Notes: generated by a model from the sequence alone, not told the origin. A stretch of 56,761 nucleotides of DNA from Geomonas silvestris (GCF_014193515.1 NZ_BLXX01000017.1:1-56761), one strand, 5' to 3'; counted from the stretch's first letter, positions 7,893 to 20,502 are shown. Numbers and translations: made by a program.

Positions 7893-9299
7893 CTACTCGG
7901 CGCAGCAGGAGAGCCGCTGGATGTCCTGGCGGAAGCTCTGCGCGCAGAGCTTGAGCCCCTCGCCCATGGAGGGGTAGACGTGCAGGGTCTCCGCGAGCTG
8001 GGCTACGGTCAGGTTGAAGCGGATGGCCAGCGCCGCCTCGTTGATGATATCGGCCCCGCGGTGCAGGCAGAGGTGCACCCCGAGGATACGACCGCTCCCC
8101 TTTTCGGCGACGATCTTGATGGCGCCGCGCAACTCGCCGGTTATGTGCGATTTCGGGATCGCCGAGGCCGGGATGGTGTGGCTGATCACCTCGAAGCCGG
8201 CCTTGCGCGCCGCCGCCTCGCCGTAGCCTACCATGGCCACTTCGGGGTCGGTGAAGATGGCCATGGGGATCGAGCCGTAATCTATCACGCAGCGGCAGCC
8301 GGTATCGAGCATGTTGTCCACCGCGGCGATCCCTTCGCGGGCGCCCACCGTGGCGATCTGCAGCCCCCCGGTGACGTCGCCGGCCGCCCAGATGCCGGGC
8401 GCGCTGGTGCGCATCTCGCCGTCCACCAGGATATAGCCGCGCGGGTCGGTCTCCACCCCCGCCTTCTCGAGCCCGATCCCCGCGGAGGCCGGGGCGGTAC
8501 CTACCGCCACCAGGAGCTGTTCGGACTGGAACACCCGCGGCTCGCCGTTTACCTGGGTGTCCACGTAGGTCACGCCGTTTCGGTAGGCGACCGAGCAGAC
8601 TGTGGCGTTCACCACGACCCCGATCCCTTCCGCCTCGAGCGCCCCGCGCAGCGCCTGGACCGGCTCCTCCTCCACCGCGGGAAGCAGCCGGTCGCCGTGC
8701 TCGATCACCGTCACCTCCACCCCTAGGCGGCGGAACATCTGGCCGAGTTCCAGGGCGATCACCCCGCCCCCCATGATGGTGAGGGACCTGGGTGGGGTCT
8801 TCATGAGGAGCGCACTCTTACTGGTGAGAAAGGGGGTGTCGTCGAGGCCGGGAATGGGCGGGATGCGCGGAGCGCCGCCGGTGGCGATCAGGATCCGGTC
8901 CCCCTTGAGGATCTGGTCACCGACCTCGATGGTGTCCGGTGCCAGGAAACGGGCGTTACCCTTGATAAGGCGCAGATTCGGGACGTTGTCCAGGACGTCC
9001 AGGTACTTGGTCTGGCGCAGTTCCTGGACCACGTCGAGCTTGTGGGCGTCGAGCCGCGGGAAGTCGAGGCCGGCCGCGTCGGTTCCCAGCCCGAGGGAGG
9101 CGCCCAGTTGGGCCAGGTGGCGAAAGAGCGCCGCGTGGATCAGCGTCTTGCTGGGGACGCATCCCCAGTTGATGCAGGTCCCTCCCAAGACACTCTTCTC
9201 GATCATGATCGGGCGCGCCCCTTGCGCTTGCGCCCTGAGCGCCGCGGCGAAGGCGGTCGATCCCGATCCGAGGATGATGATTTCAGGCCCCTCACTCAT
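7893..9299 (-). CDS. MerA-like pyridine nucleotide-disulfide oxidoreductase
   Basis: 468 residues. FAD-binding motif near the N-terminus (ILGSGSTAFA), redox-active disulfide C42/C47 in GGTCINWGCVPSK, a second nucleotide motif (IMGGGVIALELGQ), and WAAGDVTGG near the FAD. The C-terminus ends with vicinal cysteines (LSCCAE) after a YPSMGEGLKL segment with a conserved Tyr. These two features are typical of mercuric reductase (MerA) and absent from dihydrolipoamide dehydrogenase. The N-terminal heavy-metal-binding domain of many MerA proteins is missing and no merR or mer transport gene is nearby. The substrate could be Hg(II) or another thiol-reactive species. ATG 9299 has GGGAGG upstream. Confidence 0.85.
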   Translation of the reverse strand: MSEGPEIIILGSGSTAFAAALRAQAQGARPIMIEKSVLGGTCINWGCVPSKTLIHAALFRHLAQLGASLGLGTDAAGLDFPRLDAHKLDVVQELRQTKYLDVLDNVPNLRLIKGNARFLAPDTIEVGDQILKGDRILIATGGAPRIPPIPGLDDTPFLTSKSALLMKTPPRSLTIMGGGVIALELGQMFRRLGVEVTVIEHGDRLLPAVEEEPVQALRGALEAEGIGVVVNATVCSVAYRNGVTYVDTQVNGEPRVFQSEQLLVAVGTAPASAGIGLEKAGVETDPRGYILVDGEMRTSAPGIWAAGDVTGGLQIATVGAREGIAAVDNMLDTGCRCVIDYGSIPMAIFTDPEVAMVGYGEAAARKAGFEVISHTIPASAIPKSHITGELRGAIKIVAEKGSGRILGVHLCLHRGADIINEAALAIRFNLTVAQLAETLHVYPSMGEGLKLCAQSFRQDIQRLSCCAE

Positions 9300-9525
9300 G
9301 GAAATGCCTCCCTAGACCAGTGTACCGTGAACTCCTTCATTGGTAAACCGGAGAAAGCCGCTCTCTTTGCTCTTGTCGGCGGCCGCTGCCGCGAAGCCGC
9401 AACTGGCGCTAGCCTACACTTGGTGCGGTGCGAGGAAGAGGCGAGGTGAGGCTGCGGTGGGAGGTTGAGGGTGGAGCCTTCACGAGGGGGTTCATTGGAA
9501 GCCCGGCTGTGTCAGGTGGCACCGC

Positions 9526-9562
9526 GTTCCCCCCTTTGCGAAGGGGGGCAGGGGGGATTCAC
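9526..9562. repeat. Palindromic repeat, family A (copy 2)
   Basis: CCCCCTTTGCGAAGGGGG-type hairpin followed by GCAGGGGGGATTC, the same layout as the other copies (hairpin, then a CAGAGGGGATT-like tail). Confidence 0.7.
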
Positions 9563-9596
9563 CGCTGTGGCAAATACGGAGTTAATGGCAACCTGG

Positions 9597-9641
9597 GGCA
9601 AATCCCCTCTGTCTCCCCTTCGCAAAGGGGATGACCTGACG
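9597..9641. repeat. Palindromic repeat, family A (copy 3, inverted)
   Basis: Read on the minus strand this 45-bp copy matches 17774-17819 at all but about three positions, including the hairpin TCCCCTTTGCGAAGGGGA and the tail GACAGAGGGGATTTGCC. It is inverted relative to copy 2, 35 bp away. Confidence 0.75.
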
Positions 9642-9791
9642 CCTGCTGCGTTGCCTGGTTTTGGGGGGAATGAGCCTTTAGGGAACGAGGCGACCACGTA
9701 CCCCTTACCCTGCCAAAAATGCAGCCTCCTCAAACTTCCCGCCCCGGCTGTCAAACTGTGCGAGATATAACAAATTGGCGGCCGATAATCC

Positions 9792-9820
9792 TTGACACTC
9801 GCCGGAAATAATTGTACTTT
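9792..9820 (+). promoter_or_regulatory. Sigma-70 promoter of glyQS
   Basis: TTGACA at 9792-9797, 17-bp spacer, TACTTT at 9815-9820. It predicts a leader of about 70 nt. No T-box features are visible in the leader. Confidence 0.7.
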
Positions 9821-9900
9821 TGCGAGCCTAACTCTCTGTACAGTCTGCCTTTCAGCCAGTTCGGGCACTGTGTGAAATCATCGGTTAATTTGGAGGCGGC

Positions 9901-10778
<878 letters not shown>

Positions 10779-10779
<1 letters not shown>

Positions 10780-12842
10780 TGGCTAAGGACCTTTTCCTGG
10801 AGATTGGTTGCGAGGAGATTCCGGCGGGCTTCATCCCGAAGGCCATGGCCGATATGGAAACCATCATCCGGCGCGAGCTGGAAAGCGCCCGGCTCGAGTT
10901 CAGCGAGGTCGTCACCATGGGGACCCCGCGCCGCCTGGTGCTGGCGGTGAACGGCCTGGCCGAGCGCCAGCCCGACGCCGAGTTGACCGCCATGGGACCG
11001 GCCAAGAACGTGGCCTACGACGCCGACGGCAACCCGACCAAGGCGGCCCAGGGCTTCGCCCGCGGCCAGGGTGTCGACGTTAACGACCTGAAGCTCGTGA
11101 TGACCGAGAAGGGCGAGTACATCGCCGCGGTGAAGAGCGAGATCGGCCGCGAGACTGCCGAGCTTTTGACCGAGATGCTGCCGCGCCTGGTCAACGCCAT
11201 CCCGTTCAAGAAGTCGATGCGCTGGGGCGACCTCGAGGCCCGCTTCGCCCGCCCGGTGCACTGGATCGTTGCGCTCTTCGGCGGCTCCGTAGTCCCCTTT
11301 GGCTTCGGGAACATCGTCAGCGGCTCCCAGTCGCGCGGCCACCGCTTCATGGCCAACAGCACCTTCCCGGTGCGCGACCTGGCCCACTACCTGGAGGAGT
11401 GCGAGCGCCACTTCGTCATTCCCGACCCCGCCAAGCGCCAGGAGATCATCCGGGCCGAGATCGCCCGCGTGGCGAAACTGGCCGGCGGCAACGTGCTCCA
11501 GGACGAGGCGCTCCTGGAGCAGGTCTCCTTCCTGGTCGAGTACCCAAGCGCCGTGCACGGCACCTTCTCGCCGGACTTCCTGGCTGTTCCCCGCGAGGTG
11601 CTCATCACCTCGATGCGCGAGCACCAGCGCTACTTCTCGCTGGTGGACAACGCCGGCAAGCTCATGCCGGGCTTCATCACCATCAACAACACCCTGACCG
11701 AGGACCCGAACGTCGTGGTCAAGGGTAACGAGCGCGTGCTCCGTGCCCGCCTCTCCGACGCCCGCTTCTTCTTCGTGGAAGACCAGAAACAGACCCTGGA
11801 AAGCCGCGTCGAGCTCTTGAAGAGCGTGGTCTACCAGGCGAAGCTCGGCACCTCCTACGAGAAGATGGAGCGCTTCCGCACCCTTTCCGGTTTCCTCGCC
11901 GCCAAGTTCAACCCGGCCGTCACCGAGAAGGCCGCCCGCGCCGCAACGCTCTGCAAGGCCGACCTCGTTACCGGCATGGTGGGTGAGTTCCCCGAGGTCC
12001 AGGGGATCATGGGACGCGAGTACGCCCTGCACGATGGCGAGGACCGCGAGGTCGCGGCTGCCATCGCAGAGCACTACCTCCCGACCCAGGCAGGGGGCGA
12101 GCTGCCGGCCTCCGACATCGGCGCCTTCGTCTCTTTGGCCGACAAGATGGACACCATCTGCGGCTGCTTCAGCGTGGGGCTCATCCCCACCGGTTCCGCC
12201 GACCCCTACGCCCTGCGCCGCTCGGCCCTGGGGATCATCAACATCATCCTCGACAAGGGGTACCGGTTAAGCCTCGCCGAGTTCGTCGGCGCCGCCCTGG
12301 ACCTTTTGGCCGGCAAGATGACCCGCAAGCGCGAGGAGGTCGAGCGCGACGTGCTCGAGTTCTTCAAGGTCCGCTTCGTGAACCTGATGGCCGACCGCTG
12401 CGCCTCCGACGCGGTGGACGCCGTGGTGGCGGTCGCCTGCGACGACCTGGTCGACGCCGCCGCCAAGATCGCGGCGCTGGCCGAGTTCCGCAACCGCGAG
12501 GACTTCGTGCCCCTGGCCGTCGCCTTCAAGCGCGTGGTGAACATCGTGAAGGAAGGGGTGGCTACCCCGGTTGCCGAAGCGCTCTTCCAGGACCCGGCCG
12601 AAGGGGCCCTCTACGGCGCCCTCACCGCGGTCTCCGGGAAGGTGAGCGGAGCCGTCGCCTCCGGCGCCTACACCCAGGCCCTGGCGGAAATCGCCACCCT
12701 GAAAGAGAGTGTCGACCTCTTCTTCGACAAGGTCATGGTCATGGCCGAGGACGAGAAGGTACGCCAGAACCGACTGGCACTGTTGACCGGCATCGCCCGG
12801 CTCTTCGCCCAGCTCGCAGACTTCTCGAGGCTATCGCCGTAA
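10779..12842 (+). CDS. glyS: Glycyl-tRNA synthetase beta subunit
   Basis: 687 residues, matching the family (about 690). It begins KDLFLEIGCEEIPAGFIPKA, the family's N-terminal signature, and includes RMGDLEARF-like and FVEYPSAVHG-like blocks (here RWGDLEARFARPVHWI and LVEYPSAVHGTF). The middle carries an HD-like segment, and the C-terminus is the anticodon-binding DALR-like region. ATG 10779 has AAAGGAGG upstream and overlaps the glyQ stop. A terminator 90 bp downstream ends the operon. Confidence 0.97.
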
Positions 12843-12931
12843 TGAATCAGCCGGTTCGCACGCAGCGCGACTGTCTCAAGGTTCTAAGCGAACTGGCACA
12901 GAGGCTCGCGCTGCCTGCATGACGCTCACGT

Positions 12932-12968
12932 AAACCGCCGTCACCTTCATGGTCGACGGCGGTTTTGT
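12932..12968 (+). terminator. Intrinsic terminator after glyS
   Basis: AAACCGCCGTC (12932-12942) pairs with GACGGCGGTTT (12955-12965), followed by TGTCTTTT. The A-rich 5' flank and T-rich 3' flank suit termination in either direction. Confidence 0.85.
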
Positions 12969-12971
12969 CTT

Positions 12972-13000
12972 TTGCGAAAAGTAGAGTAAACTAATAAAGC
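12972..13000 (+). promoter_or_regulatory. Possible ppdK promoter
   Basis: TTGCGA (12972-12977), 17-bp spacer and TAAAGC (12995-13000), just after the glyS terminator and about 40 bp before the ppdK start. Both boxes are imperfect. Confidence 0.4.
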
Positions 13001-13038
13001 TCACATTCTCGATGTACTAATCTTTAAGGGGGTCATAC

Positions 13039-15696
<2,658 letters not shown>

Positions 15697-15727
15697 CGCA
15701 AGGTCAGGATCGCTCGTGCCAATCAAG

Positions 15728-15766
15728 CCCCCTCACCCCTTGCGAGAGAGGGACAGGGTGAGGGGG
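15728..15766. repeat. Palindromic repeat, family B (copy 1)
   Basis: CCCCTCACCCC ... GGGTGAGGGGG with an internal AGAGAGGGACA segment. It is the common CCCTCACC/GGTGAGGG palindrome, also at 16952-16986 and 39748-39786. A C/G-rich stretch at 15791-15820 looks like a degenerate relative. Confidence 0.65.
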
Positions 15767-15847
15767 AACTGGCAGCTGCCGGCTTCACCCACCCCCATCC
15801 CCCTCCCGTCAAGGGAGGGGGGCTCCTTGCCAATTTCAAAACCGTAC

Positions 15848-15882
15848 AAGAGCCCCTGGAGCCACTCTCCGGGGGCTCTTTC
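15848..15882 (+). terminator. Intrinsic terminator after ppdK
   Basis: AAGAGCCCCTGGAG and CTCCGGGGGCTCTT (ends at 15880) form a long GC-rich stem followed by TCACTATTTC. It lies about 150 bp beyond ppdK, past the repeat, and just before the cold-shock gene promoter. Confidence 0.75.
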
Positions 15883-15893
15883 ACTATTTCGGC

Positions 15894-15921
15894 TTGACAC
15901 CTTCCCGGACGTTGTTGTAAA
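15894..15921 (+). promoter_or_regulatory. Promoter of the cold-shock gene
   Basis: TTGACA at 15894-15899, 16-bp spacer, TGTAAA at 15916-15921. The transcript would carry an untranslated leader of roughly 58 nt, shorter than the 160-nt thermosensing leader of E. coli cspA. Confidence 0.6.
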
Positions 15922-15985
15922 CACGTGGTAACGCTAAAATGGGGCTTGAAGGCTCCACATGAAAAAATCAGATGGGGGAACGGTA

Positions 15986-16186
15986 ATGGCTAACGGTGTG
16001 GTCAAGTGGTTCAATGACGCGAAGGGGTTTGGTTTCATCGAGCAGGAAAACGGCGTGGACGTGTTCGTTCACTTCTCGGCCATTCAGACCGAGGGCTTCA
16101 AGTCCCTCACCGAGGGCGATGCCGTCTCCTTCGAAGTGACCCAGGGAGCCAAGGGGCTGCAGGCCGCTAACGTGGTAAAGCTCTAA
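15986..16186 (+). CDS. Cold-shock domain protein (CspA family)
   Basis: 66 residues, a single cold-shock domain. RNA-binding motifs RNP1 (KGFGFIE) and RNP2 (VFVHFSAI) are intact, with the N-terminal [11 protein letters not shown]. It binds single-stranded RNA/DNA and acts as an RNA chaperone or antiterminator. ATG 15986 is preceded by GGGGGAACGGTA; an upstream in-frame ATG at 15959 adds nine residues not found in the family. It is monocistronic, bounded by a terminator on each side. Which csp paralogue it is cannot be told from one window. Confidence 0.95.
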   Translation: MANGVVKWFNDAKGFGFIEQENGVDVFVHFSAIQTEGFKSLTEGDAVSFEVTQGAKGLQAANVVKL

Positions 16187-16208
16187 GTCATACAGCACGC
16201 ACCAAAGG

Positions 16209-16243
16209 GGCCCCGGGGACTCGCTTCTTCGGGGCCTTTTTTT
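16209..16243 (+). terminator. Intrinsic terminator after the cold-shock gene
   Basis: GGCCCCG (16209-16215) pairs with CGGGGCC (16230-16236), followed by seven T. Confidence 0.9.
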
Positions 16244-16292
16244 GCGGTCAAACCACCGCGATCGTTACCGACACCCATAGAGATAGACGGAC

Positions 16293-16745
16293 ATGCGCAT
16301 CAACGAGAAGACAGATTCGTCGGCGATTGCCAAGAAAGGGAAGGGGGCCGCTGCCGCCAAGGCTGCGGGGAGCTCGTCCAAGCCGCTCTTTGCGGGCCGT
16401 CTGGAGCAGATCGCCAAGACGAGTACGGACTACCAGGGTGAGCTGCAGCGCCTCAAGGAGGAGATCGACGAGGCCGGCTCCAACCTCGAGAATCAGCCGA
16501 CCATCGCCAACTTCAAGATCTTCCGGAATCTGTTGGGGACTCTGGCACGCAAGGTGACCTCCGAAGCCTACCGGATGGAGCTGTTGGCGGGTGGTCTCAC
16601 CGGTCGTACCCACGAGGTGATCACCGTGATCGACAAGGAGGCCGATCTCCTCTACCACCTGATCATGCGCGAGCAGAAGGACCACATCCGCATCGTGGCG
16701 CAGATCGTCAAGATCAAGGGGCTGGTGGTGGATATCCAGCTCTAG
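16293..16745 (+). CDS. YaaR-like (DUF327) protein
   Basis: 150 residues. After a low-complexity Ala/Lys N-terminus (residues 9-31), the body (LFAGRLEQIAKTSTDYQGE, LGTLARKVTSEAYRMELL, IDKEADLLYHLIMREQKDH) matches the DUF327/YaaR family, helical cytoplasmic proteins of unknown function often linked to flagellar or signalling gene sets. ATG 16293 has only a weak GAG-rich site upstream. It stands alone between two terminators. The assignment rests on recognising the overall pattern. Confidence 0.75.
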   Translation: MRINEKTDSSAIAKKGKGAAAAKAAGSSSKPLFAGRLEQIAKTSTDYQGELQRLKEEIDEAGSNLENQPTIANFKIFRNLLGTLARKVTSEAYRMELLAGGLTGRTHEVITVIDKEADLLYHLIMREQKDHIRIVAQIVKIKGLVVDIQL

Positions 16746-16773
16746 GCGCTGCCGCCGGTTGATGCGTGAAAGG

Positions 16774-16808
16774 AAAGGGAGGCTCCCGTTATGGAGGCCT
16801 CCCTTTTT
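16774..16808 (+). terminator. Intrinsic terminator after the yaaR-like gene
   Basis: AAAGGGAGGC (16774-16783) pairs with GCCTCCCTTT (16797-16806), followed by TT, with A-rich sequence upstream, so it could also work toward the minus strand. Confidence 0.88.
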
Positions 16809-16951
16809 AATGGTGAGCTGGCGGTATAGGCCTTGGCGGTTTTTGACGCGGTAGGGGCGAATAATCATTCGCCCATCCTCTCCCAACGGGAGAGGCGGCC
16901 AAAGGCCGAAGTAGGGTGTCAGGTTGTATTGGCGTGTATTCCTGCCACGGT

Positions 16952-16986
16952 CCCCTCTCCCCCTGCGGGAGGGACAGGGTGAGGGG
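16952..16986. repeat. Palindromic repeat, family B (copy 2)
   Basis: CCCCTCTCCCCCTGC and GGGAGGGACAGGGTGAGGGG pair with small mismatches. A partial relative with CTCTCCC and GGGAGAG lies just upstream around 16876-16893. Confidence 0.65.
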
Positions 16987-17014
16987 AAAGCTGCCATCTG
17001 CACGAGGCCCGCTC

Positions 17015-17671
17015 TTAGGCCACCGTCACCGTCAACCGTCCCACCTGTGCAATCTCCGCAACCAGCCTGTCGCCGCTCTTGATCGGCCCGACCCCCGCAG
17101 GGGTGCCGGTCAGGATGATGTCGCCCGGCTCCAGGGTGAAGATGCCGGAGAGGTAGCTTATCAGTTCGGGGATGCGGTGCATCATGAGCGCGGTGGAGCC
17201 GTTCTGGCGCAGCTCGCCGTTCACGCTGAGGGTGATCAGGACGTCCTGCGGGTTGCCGACCGCGGCGGCGGGGACGAACTCGGAGAGCGGGCAGGCGGTG
17301 TCGAACCCCTTGGCGATCTCCCAGGGGAGCCCCTTTTTCTTCTGCTCGGCCTGCACATCACGCAAGGTCAGGTCGATGGCCACGCCGAACCCGGCCAAGT
17401 GGGAAAGGGCTTCTCCCGCCGGGATGTGCTTGCCGCCGGTCCCAATGAGAAGCGCCAGTTCCGCCTCGTGGTGGCAGTCGCTGCTGTAGGAAGGAATCAC
17501 GATCTGTTCCCCCTCGCCGATCACGCTCGAGGCAGGCTTCATGAAGATGACCGGACGCTCCGGCATCTCGTTCCCCAGCTCCTTGATGTGGTCCACGTAG
17601 TTCCTGCCGATGCAGAGGATCTTGCCGATGCGGATCTCTTCCGCGCTCCCCTTGAGCTTTGCGGTTTTCAT
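17015..17671 (-). CDS. Fumarylacetoacetate hydrolase (FAH) fold protein
   Basis: 218 residues, the short FAHD1 type. Members act on acylpyruvates, fumarylpyruvate, oxaloacetate or ring-fission products with a divalent metal. Visible features: GKILCIGRNYVDHIKELG at the N-terminus, PVIFMKP, the metal-binding acidic pair in HHEAELALLIG and the later Asp in VAIDLTLRDVQ, and the C-terminal ILTGTPAGVGP. ATG 17671 has GGAGGG seven bases upstream. The in-frame extension to 17857 translates a family A repeat and is rejected. The exact substrate cannot be deduced; no aromatic-degradation genes are next to it. Confidence 0.88.
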   Translation of the reverse strand: MKTAKLKGSAEEIRIGKILCIGRNYVDHIKELGNEMPERPVIFMKPASSVIGEGEQIVIPSYSSDCHHEAELALLIGTGGKHIPAGEALSHLAGFGVAIDLTLRDVQAEQKKKGLPWEIAKGFDTACPLSEFVPAAAVGNPQDVLITLSVNGELRQNGSTALMMHRIPELISYLSGIFTLEPGDIILTGTPAGVGPIKSGDRLVAEIAQVGRLTVTVA

Positions 17672-17773
17672 GAGGTACCCTCCGGGAAAGATGATGTATG
17701 GTGTGGCGCTTGGTGGCTTTTGTCGTGAATCAGTGGGAACAGGCGTTCCGTGTTCCCGAAAGGTAGCGAGCGG

Positions 17774-17819
17774 CGTCACGTCCTCCCCTTTGCGAAGGGG
17801 AGACAGAGGGGATTTGCCC
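17774..17819. repeat. Palindromic repeat, family A (copy 4)
   Basis: CGTCACGTCC, hairpin TCCCCTTTGCGAAGGGGA, then GACAGAGGGGATTTGCC. Nearly identical to the inverse of 9597-9641. Confidence 0.75.
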
Positions 17820-17834
17820 AAGTCAGCTGGCTGC

Positions 17835-18812
17835 TCAGCGTTTCTCGCCGTTAGCAACCCGCCGCTCGCCCGCCTCCAGCCGGCACCCCTGCCAGCTGCC
17901 GCGGCGCCTCAACTCGTTCACGATCCGGTACCACATCTGGTTGTTCTTCAGGTCCCAGTTGGGCGCTACCCTGATGGCGAGGGGCGCCGAGCCGTAGAGC
18001 CGCTGGACGGCCACCTGCGGTGGCAGCTCCTCGAGGAAGTCGCAGATGGTCCCTACGTACTCGTCGAGGGAAATGGGGCTGAAGGCGCCGCTGCGGTAGA
18101 GCTCAGCCAGGCGGGTCCCCTCGACCACGTGCAGCTGGTGCAGCTTCACGGAGTCGACGGGGAGCCCGGAGATGAGCCGGGCCGCCTTCAGGAACCCGGC
18201 CCGGGTCTCGCCGGGAAAGCCGTAGATGAGGTGGGTGCAGATCTCGATGCCGCGCCCGGAGAGGCGCTGGACGGTGTCCAGGTACTCCGCCAGGTTGTGG
18301 CCGCGGTTGATGTCGCTGAGGATCGCGTCGTCCATGGACTGCAGTCCCAGCTCGACGCAGATGTAGTAGTCGCGGGCGAGTTCGCTCAAGAGCTCGATCG
18401 CCTCGTCGGAGACGGAATCCGGCCGGGTGCCGATGGAGAGCCCGAGCACGTCCGGGTGGTCCAGGGCGCGCCGGTACAGGTCGGAGAGTTTCGCGACCGG
18501 GCCGTAGGTGTTGGTGAACTTCTGGAAGTAGATCAGGAACTTCGAGCTGCTCAGGCGGGTCTTGTGGTAGGCCATCCCCTCGGCCATCTGCGCCTCGATC
18601 GGGATGATCGCCTCGGTCCCCTTGGGGGAGAAGGAGCTGTTGTCGCAGTAGATGCACCCCCCCGTGCCGCGGCTGCCGTCCCGGTTCGGGCAGGTGAAGC
18701 CGCCGTCGACGTTCACCTTGGAGACGCGGCAACCGAAGCGCCGGCGCAGGTAGCTGCCGTAGGAGTTGATGCGTAACTCTTTGTGGATCAGTTCGTTTGG
18801 CATGTTCGGCAT
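17835..18812 (-). CDS. Radical SAM protein, TIGR01212/YhcC type
   Basis: About 325 residues. The cluster-binding motif is the wide CPNRDGSRGTGGCIYC spacing of the YhcC/TIGR01212 radical SAM family, preceded by RRRFGCRVSKVNVDGGFT. Later ICVELGLQSMDDAIL and LIYGFPGETRAGFLKAA belong to the elongator-protein-3-like barrel. The function of this family is not established; roles in tRNA or cofactor modification have been proposed. The start is placed at ATG 18812, two bases beyond the thiE stop; ATG 18803 is an equal alternative. Coupling to thiE suggests one transcript with the thiamine genes, but not necessarily a thiamine role. Confidence 0.85.
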   Translation of the reverse strand: MPNMPNELIHKELRINSYGSYLRRRFGCRVSKVNVDGGFTCPNRDGSRGTGGCIYCDNSSFSPKGTEAIIPIEAQMAEGMAYHKTRLSSSKFLIYFQKFTNTYGPVAKLSDLYRRALDHPDVLGLSIGTRPDSVSDEAIELLSELARDYYICVELGLQSMDDAILSDINRGHNLAEYLDTVQRLSGRGIEICTHLIYGFPGETRAGFLKAARLISGLPVDSVKLHQLHVVEGTRLAELYRSGAFSPISLDEYVGTICDFLEELPPQVAVQRLYGSAPLAIRVAPNWDLKNNQMWYRIVNELRRRGSWQGCRLEAGERRVANGEKR

Positions 18813-18813
18813 A

Positions 18814-19470
18814 TCAGACGACGGCAGGCTCCAGGTGCGGCAAGAGGGAGAGCAGGGTGCGCGCCGCATCGCGCGGCTCGGGAGCCGACATGAGGGCGGA
18901 GATGAGCGCTATGCCGTGCACCCCGCAGCCGAGCACCTCGGTGCAGTTCTCGGGGGTGATCCCCCCCAGCGCGAAGACCGGGATCTGCAGCATCTCGGCC
19001 ACGGTGCCCAGAAGGTCGTTACCTACCGGATCGCCGTAGGCGGCCTTGGACGGGGTGAAGTAGACCGGCCCGAAGGTGATGAAGTCGGCCCCCAGTTCCT
19101 GGGCGGTGATCGCCTGGACCTGGTTGTGGCAGGAGACCCCGATCAGCTTCTTCTCGCCCAAGAGCCGGCGCACCTTGTAGATGGGGAGCGAGCTCGCACC
19201 GATGTGCACACCGTCCGCGTCTACGGCAAGGGCCACGTCCACCCGGTCGTTGATGAAGAGCTTGGCGCCGTGGCGCGCGGTCACCCGCCTCAGCTCGTAG
19301 GCCGTCTCGTAGAGTTCCTTGCTGGTGAGATCTTTCTCCCTGAGCTGGACCGCGCGCACCCCTCCGCGCAGGGCCTCCTCGACCACGTACTCGAGCCCCC
19401 GCCCCAAGGTCTCTGCGCGGGAGGTGATCAGGTACAGGTTGAAGTCGATCCAGGGGGAGTCCTGTCTCAC
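18814..19470 (-). CDS. thiE: Thiamine-phosphate synthase
   Basis: 218 residues. Joins HMP-pyrophosphate and thiazole phosphate to make thiamine phosphate. TIM-barrel motifs: LYLITSR at the start, VQLREKDL for substrate binding, [39 protein letters not shown] and [10 protein letters not shown]. The start is a GTG at 19470 whose GTGA overlaps the thiG stop, which also fixes the N-terminus; the frame upstream of it is only a shadow of thiG. It is coupled to thiG and followed directly by the radical SAM gene. Confidence 0.95.
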   Translation of the reverse strand: MRQDSPWIDFNLYLITSRAETLGRGLEYVVEEALRGGVRAVQLREKDLTSKELYETAYELRRVTARHGAKLFINDRVDVALAVDADGVHIGASSLPIYKVRRLLGEKKLIGVSCHNQVQAITAQELGADFITFGPVYFTPSKAAYGDPVGNDLLGTVAEMLQIPVFALGGITPENCTEVLGCGVHGIALISALMSAPEPRDAARTLLSLLPHLEPAVV

Positions 19471-20249
19471 TTGATGAGCCCGGTGATGGGCGACGAGGCG
19501 CTGGCGTGCAGCTTCATCGGGATCCGGCCGGCGCGGTAGGCGAGGCGCCCGGCACGCACGGCGAGGTTCATCGCCTCGGCCATGGCGATCGGGTCCTGGG
19601 CCCCGGCGATCCCGGTGTTCATGAGGACGCCGTGGCAGCCGAGCTCCATGGCGATGGCGGCATCGGATGCGGTCCCCACGCCGGCGTCCACGATCACCGG
19701 CACCTTCACGGTGTCCAGGATGATCTGGATGTTGTAGGGGTTGCGGATCCCAAGGCCCGAACCGATCGGCGCTCCCAGCGGCATCACCGCCGCGCACCCG
19801 AGGTCCTCGAGGCGCTTGCAGATGATCGGGTCGTCGCTGGTATAGGGGAGTACGGTAAAGCCCTCCTTCACCAGCACTGCGGCCGCTTTCAAGAGCTCCT
19901 GGTTGTCCGGGAACAGGGTCTTCTCGTCGCCCAGCACCTCGAGCTTCACGAAGTCGGAGAGACCCGCCTCGCGGGCCAGTCGGCAGGTGCGGATGGCGTC
20001 GTCGGCCGTGTAGCAGCCGGCGGTGTTGGGGAGCAGGGTGTACTTCTTCAGGTCGATGTGGTCGAGCAGCGACTCCTTGTTGCGGTCCGAGATGTTCACC
20101 CGGCGCACCGCCACGGTGATGATCTCGGCCCCGGAGGCCTCGAGGGCGGCCACCATCTGCGGGTAGTCGGCGTACTTGCCGGTCCCCACCATGAGGCGGG
20201 AGTTGAATTCGCGTCCGGCGATAACCAGTTTGTCGGTAGTCTCAGGCAT
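19467..20249 (-). CDS. thiG: Thiazole synthase
   Basis: 260 residues. Forms the thiazole ring from deoxyxylulose phosphate, the ThiS thiocarboxylate and dehydroglycine. It begins [20 protein letters not shown], a hallmark of ThiG. The Schiff-base Lys lies in [16 protein letters not shown], and the phosphate-binding part is [23 protein letters not shown] 20249 has CGGAGAAGAG upstream. It is 55 bp after thiS and overlaps thiE by four bases. No thiF or thiH is visible, so the adenylation and glycine-oxidising partners must be elsewhere. Confidence 0.96.
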   Translation of the reverse strand: MPETTDKLVIAGREFNSRLMVGTGKYADYPQMVAALEASGAEIITVAVRRVNISDRNKESLLDHIDLKKYTLLPNTAGCYTADDAIRTCRLAREAGLSDFVKLEVLGDEKTLFPDNQELLKAAAVLVKEGFTVLPYTSDDPIICKRLEDLGCAAVMPLGAPIGSGLGIRNPYNIQIILDTVKVPVIVDAGVGTASDAAIAMELGCHGVLMNTGIAGAQDPIAMAEAMNLAVRAGRLAYRAGRIPMKLHASASSPITGLIK

Positions 20250-20304
20250 GTTCTCTTCTCCGGTTGCTAAAGTCTGCTTTCAGTGCTGCGCCGGCAGGCG
20301 GGGA

Positions 20305-20502
20305 TCACCCCCCTCCCACGAATTGGACGATCTCCAGGGCATCGCCGTCCTTGAGGAGGGTCCCGGGGTAGTCGGCCTTGGGGAGGATCTCGCGGTTCAG
20401 TTCGACGGCTACCCGGCGCGGGTCGATCCCCAGGCTCTCCAGGTAGTTCTGCACCGAAAGCTGTTCGATGGCTGCGGCTTCGCCATTGACGGTAATGTTC
20501 AC
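20305..20502 (-). CDS. thiS: Sulfur carrier protein ThiS
   Basis: 65 residues with the ubiquitin-like fold pattern: [49 protein letters not shown]. The C-terminal Gly-Gly is where the thiocarboxylate forms; here there are three Gly. The start is a GTG at 20502 with GGAG six bases upstream. The longer in-frame extension to 20580 would translate the terminator hairpin and is rejected. First gene of thiS-thiG-thiE-radical SAM, behind the structured leader at 20538-20651. Confidence 0.92.
   Translation of the reverse strand: MNITVNGEAAAIEQLSVQNYLESLGIDPRRVAVELNREILPKADYPGTLLKDGDALEIVQFVGGG

Larger units (their letters stand above)
9300..9791. other. Intergenic region without a recognised gene
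   Basis: About 490 bp between the divergent MerA-like gene and glyQ. It holds two family A repeats in opposite orientation (9526-9562, 9597-9641), which could together form a large cruciform or long hairpin. Short open frames here are repetitive, translate the repeats and look non-coding. Confidence 0.6.

Noticed and set aside
9821..9900. T-box leader for glyQS
   Set aside because: No T-box sequence, specifier loop or terminator/antiterminator pair; the leader is only about 70 nt.
17672..17857. N-terminal extension of the FAH-fold protein
   Set aside because: It translates a family A repeat; the internal ATG has the ribosome-binding site and the family N-terminus.
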